Assembly (NCBI GenBank): GCA_029287755.1
Contig: JARFQM010000240.1
Span: forward strand, 1 to 6,062
Length of the DNA: 6,062 nucleotides
DNA from: Desulfofustis sp.
Lineage (GTDB): Bacteria; Desulfobacterota; Desulfobulbia; Desulfobulbales; Desulfocapsaceae
Reading direction: 5' to 3'
Positions within the stretch are counted from its first letter, which is position 1. Each line of letters starts with the position of its first letter. Positions 4,023 through 6,062 of this stretch are shown one piece after another. Made by a program: the position numbers and the translations under genes. The notes below the pieces were generated by a model. The model was not told where the DNA came from and searched no databases. It saw nothing but the letters and a program-made list of their open reading frames with translations.

Positions 4023-6062
4023 ATGGGTCAATCCATAAAGCATTTGTATCGCCGTGTCGATGAGGATCGAGAGTATTGTTTCAACATTTCCGTCTCAGAG
4101 CAGCTCAGCGGAGAAGAGCTTGACTGCCTGCGTCTGATCCTGGCGGACGGTTTTTTGCTCGAGACGGTCAGCGAACAGCCTTCTCTTACCGGAGACCGGG
4201 TAATTGAAGTCGGTCCCCGCCTCAATTTCGCCACCGCCTGGTCATCCAATCTGGTGTCCATCTGTCAGGCAACCGGTTTGCAGAAGGTGGTGCGGGTGGA
4301 GCGTTCGCGGCGCTACCTGGTGCCTAATGGAGAAGATATGGCAGGCTATGTGGAGCGTTCCCATGATCGCATGACCGAGTGCCAGTATTTCGAACCGCTT
4401 ACCACGTTTGAGACCGGGGTCGTACCCGAGGCGGTCTACGATGTCGATCTTAAATCCAAGGGACCGAACGGGCTGCAGGACATCCCGGGAATATCGATGG
4501 ATGAGTTTGACCGCAATCTCTACTACGATTACTTCGTCAATCAGCAAAACAGGAACCCGACCATCGTCGAGATCATGGATCTCAACAATGCCAACTCAGA
4601 ACATTCGAGACACGGCTTTTTTAAAGGCTGCCAGGTGATCGACGGGGTCAAGGAAGAAGCGACGCTGCTGGAGCTGGTCAGCGACACGCTGAAGGCAAAC
4701 CCCAAAGGTTCGATAATTGCCTTCAAGGATAACTCAAGTGTGATCGAAGGCTACCGGATCACCACAATAACTCCTGAAAAGCCGGGTGAACCCTCGCCCT
4801 TTACCAGGGTGACCGCCACCTATCACCCGCTGCTGACTGCGGAGACCCACAATTTCCCCACCGGTGTGGCCCCGTTTCCCGGGGCTGAAACCGGCACCGG
4901 CGGCAGAATCCGCGATGTCCAGGGAACCGGCCGCGGCGCTTACGTGGTGGCCGGCACGGCGGGCTACTGTGTCGGTAATCTCAACATTCCCGGCTACCGG
5001 CTCGATTGGGAAAAGGAGAGTACACAGCCCGACAACCTGGCCACTCCGCTGGAGATAGAAATCGAGGCCAGCAACGGTGCCTCGGACTACGGCAATAAGT
5101 TCGGTGAGCCGGTGATCCAGGGCTTTACCCGATCATTTGACATGCGGTTGGAGAACGGCGAACGCTGGGGCTTTCTGAAACCGATCATGTTCACAGGAGG
5201 GGTGGGTCAGATCGACAACAGCCTGACTGAGAAGAAGGCCCAGGAAAAAGGCATGCTCATTGTCCAGATAGGCGGGCCTGCATACCGGGTGGGATTCGGC
5301 GGCGGTGCCGCCTCAAGCATGCTGCAGGGTGAAAACGTCTCCGATCTCGATTTCGACGCTGTCCAGCGCGGCGATGCCGAAATGGAGCAGAAAATGAACC
5401 GGGTGATCCGGGCCTGCAACGAGATGGGTGGAAAATCGATCATCGACGTGATTCACGACCAGGGTGCCGGCGGTCCCGCAAATGTGCTCAAGGAACTGGT
5501 GGAGGAGTCCGGCGGCCGCATCGATATCAGGAAGATACAGGTCGGTGATCCGACCATGTCGGTGCTCGAGATATATGTCGCCGAGTACCAGGAGCGGTCC
5601 GGACTGCTGATACGGCCCGAGAACATCGAACAATTCAAGGAGATTTGTCGGCGGGAAAAGGTCAACTGCGAGGTGCTTGGCGAGGTGACCGGTGATCTGC
5701 GCTTTGTCGTTCACGACAGCGAGGACGGCACCACGCCCGTGGACATCGACCTGCAGGCGCTGCTGGGCTCGATTCCCCAGAAGACCTTTACGGACGCCCA
5801 CAGCAACGGCCGGACCACGCCGGTGCTGCTGCCCAGGGAGATCACCGTGAAGAAGGCCCTTGGCAGGATCTTCAAACTCGTGTCGGTGGGTTCCAAGCGC
5901 TTTCTGACCAACAAGGTTGACCGGGCGGTCACCGGTTTGATTGCCCAGCAGCAATGCTGCGGCCCCCTGCAGCTTACCGTCGCCGACTCGGCCGTGATAG
6001 CCCAGAGTCACTTCGGTCATACCGGTGTCGCGACGGCCATCGGCGAGCAGTCGATCAAAATG
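4023..6062 (+). CDS. purL: Phosphoribosylformylglycinamidine synthase, large single-chain type (5' 680 codons, 3' end outside window)
   Basis: PurL makes FGAM from FGAR, ATP and glutamine, the fourth step of de novo purine synthesis, in the cytoplasm. The visible part holds the N-terminal PurS-like region, with GPRLNFATAWSSN (64-76) and RVERSRRYLV (91-100). The linker and first synthase half follow. NSEHSRH (191-197) carries the histidine that is catalytic in studied homologues. AETHNFPTG (273-281) and GTGGRIRD (291-298) belong to the nucleotide/metal site. Further blocks are SNGASDYGNKFGEP (350-363), GFGGGAASS (424-432), HDQGAGG (478-484) and LTNKVDRAVTGL followed by AQQQCCGPLQ (628-650). 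Large PurL is about 1,250-1,340 residues, so roughly half is present; the second synthase half and the C-terminal glutaminase lie outside. The frame is intact with no frameshift. Ser replaces Cys in the usual SEHCRH, and the blocks resemble metazoan PFAS more than E. coli PurL. No other pur gene is in view. Confidence 0.97.
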   Translation, partial: MGQSIKHLYRRVDEDREYCFNISVSEQLSGEELDCLRLILADGFLLETVSEQPSLTGDRVIEVGPRLNFATAWSSNLVSICQATGLQKVVRVERSRRYLVPNGEDMAGYVERSHDRMTECQYFEPLTTFETGVVPEAVYDVDLKSKGPNGLQDIPGISMDEFDRNLYYDYFVNQQNRNPTIVEIMDLNNANSEHSRHGFFKGCQVIDGVKEEATLLELVSDTLKANPKGSIIAFKDNSSVIEGYRITTITPEKPGEPSPFTRVTATYHPLLTAETHNFPTGVAPFPGAETGTGGRIRDVQGTGRGAYVVAGTAGYCVGNLNIPGYRLDWEKESTQPDNLATPLEIEIEASNGASDYGNKFGEPVIQGFTRSFDMRLENGERWGFLKPIMFTGGVGQIDNSLTEKKAQEKGMLIVQIGGPAYRVGFGGGAASSMLQGENVSDLDFDAVQRGDAEMEQKMNRVIRACNEMGGKSIIDVIHDQGAGGPANVLKELVEESGGRIDIRKIQVGDPTMSVLEIYVAEYQERSGLLIRPENIEQFKEICRREKVNCEVLGEVTGDLRFVVHDSEDGTTPVDIDLQALLGSIPQKTFTDAHSNGRTTPVLLPREITVKKALGRIFKLVSVGSKRFLTNKVDRAVTGLIAQQQCCGPLQLTVADSAVIAQSHFGHTGVATAIGEQSIKM

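Noticed and set aside
5313..6020. 235-codon open frame on the minus strand inside purL
   Set aside because: It lies opposite strongly conserved PurL blocks, is His/Gln/Leu-rich and has no independent family signal, so it is a shadow of a GC-biased coding sequence.

Overview
The window is ordinary-looking bacterial chromosome of moderate GC. It holds two complete small membrane-protein genes, a complete two-gene operon on the opposite strand, and the ends of two genes cut by the window edges. No mobile element, tRNA, rRNA or CRISPR array was seen. The gene content (a YeiH-like putative sulfate exporter, a LemA protein, and a long single-chain PurL) would fit a Desulfobacterota-type bacterium, perhaps a Desulfobulbales relative. 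That is an impression from remembered family content, not a demonstrated placement.

Layout. Positions 3-164 (+) are the last 53 codons of a multi-spanning membrane protein, most likely a YeiH/PSE-type transporter. A perfect GC-rich hairpin follows at 175-199. Two genes of unknown function then run in the same direction, 215-556 (113 aa, two membrane segments) and 563-1147 (194 aa, one membrane segment plus a charged helical domain), only 6 nt apart. They meet a convergent operon head-on with a 2-nt gap. On the minus strand, a 664-residue EF-hand protein with a C-terminal membrane hairpin (3766-1772) is followed 46 nt later by a LemA protein (1725-1150). A 256-nt divergent intergenic region (3767-4022) carries several dyads and hairpins. 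The remainder, 4023-6062 (+), is the first 680 codons of purL, encoding the large form of phosphoribosylformylglycinamidine synthase; it runs off the right edge.

How the genes relate. purL is a housekeeping purine gene and is probably functionally unrelated to its divergent neighbour. The EF-hand and LemA genes look like a real two-component membrane unit, because both products should expose a cytoplasmic helical domain next to the membrane. The 113-aa and 194-aa genes look translationally coupled and may be accessory to the upstream transporter. The best candidates for something undescribed are the EF-hand/LemA operon and the 113/194-aa membrane pair. The PurL is notable because its signature blocks read more like metazoan PFAS than like E. 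coli PurL.
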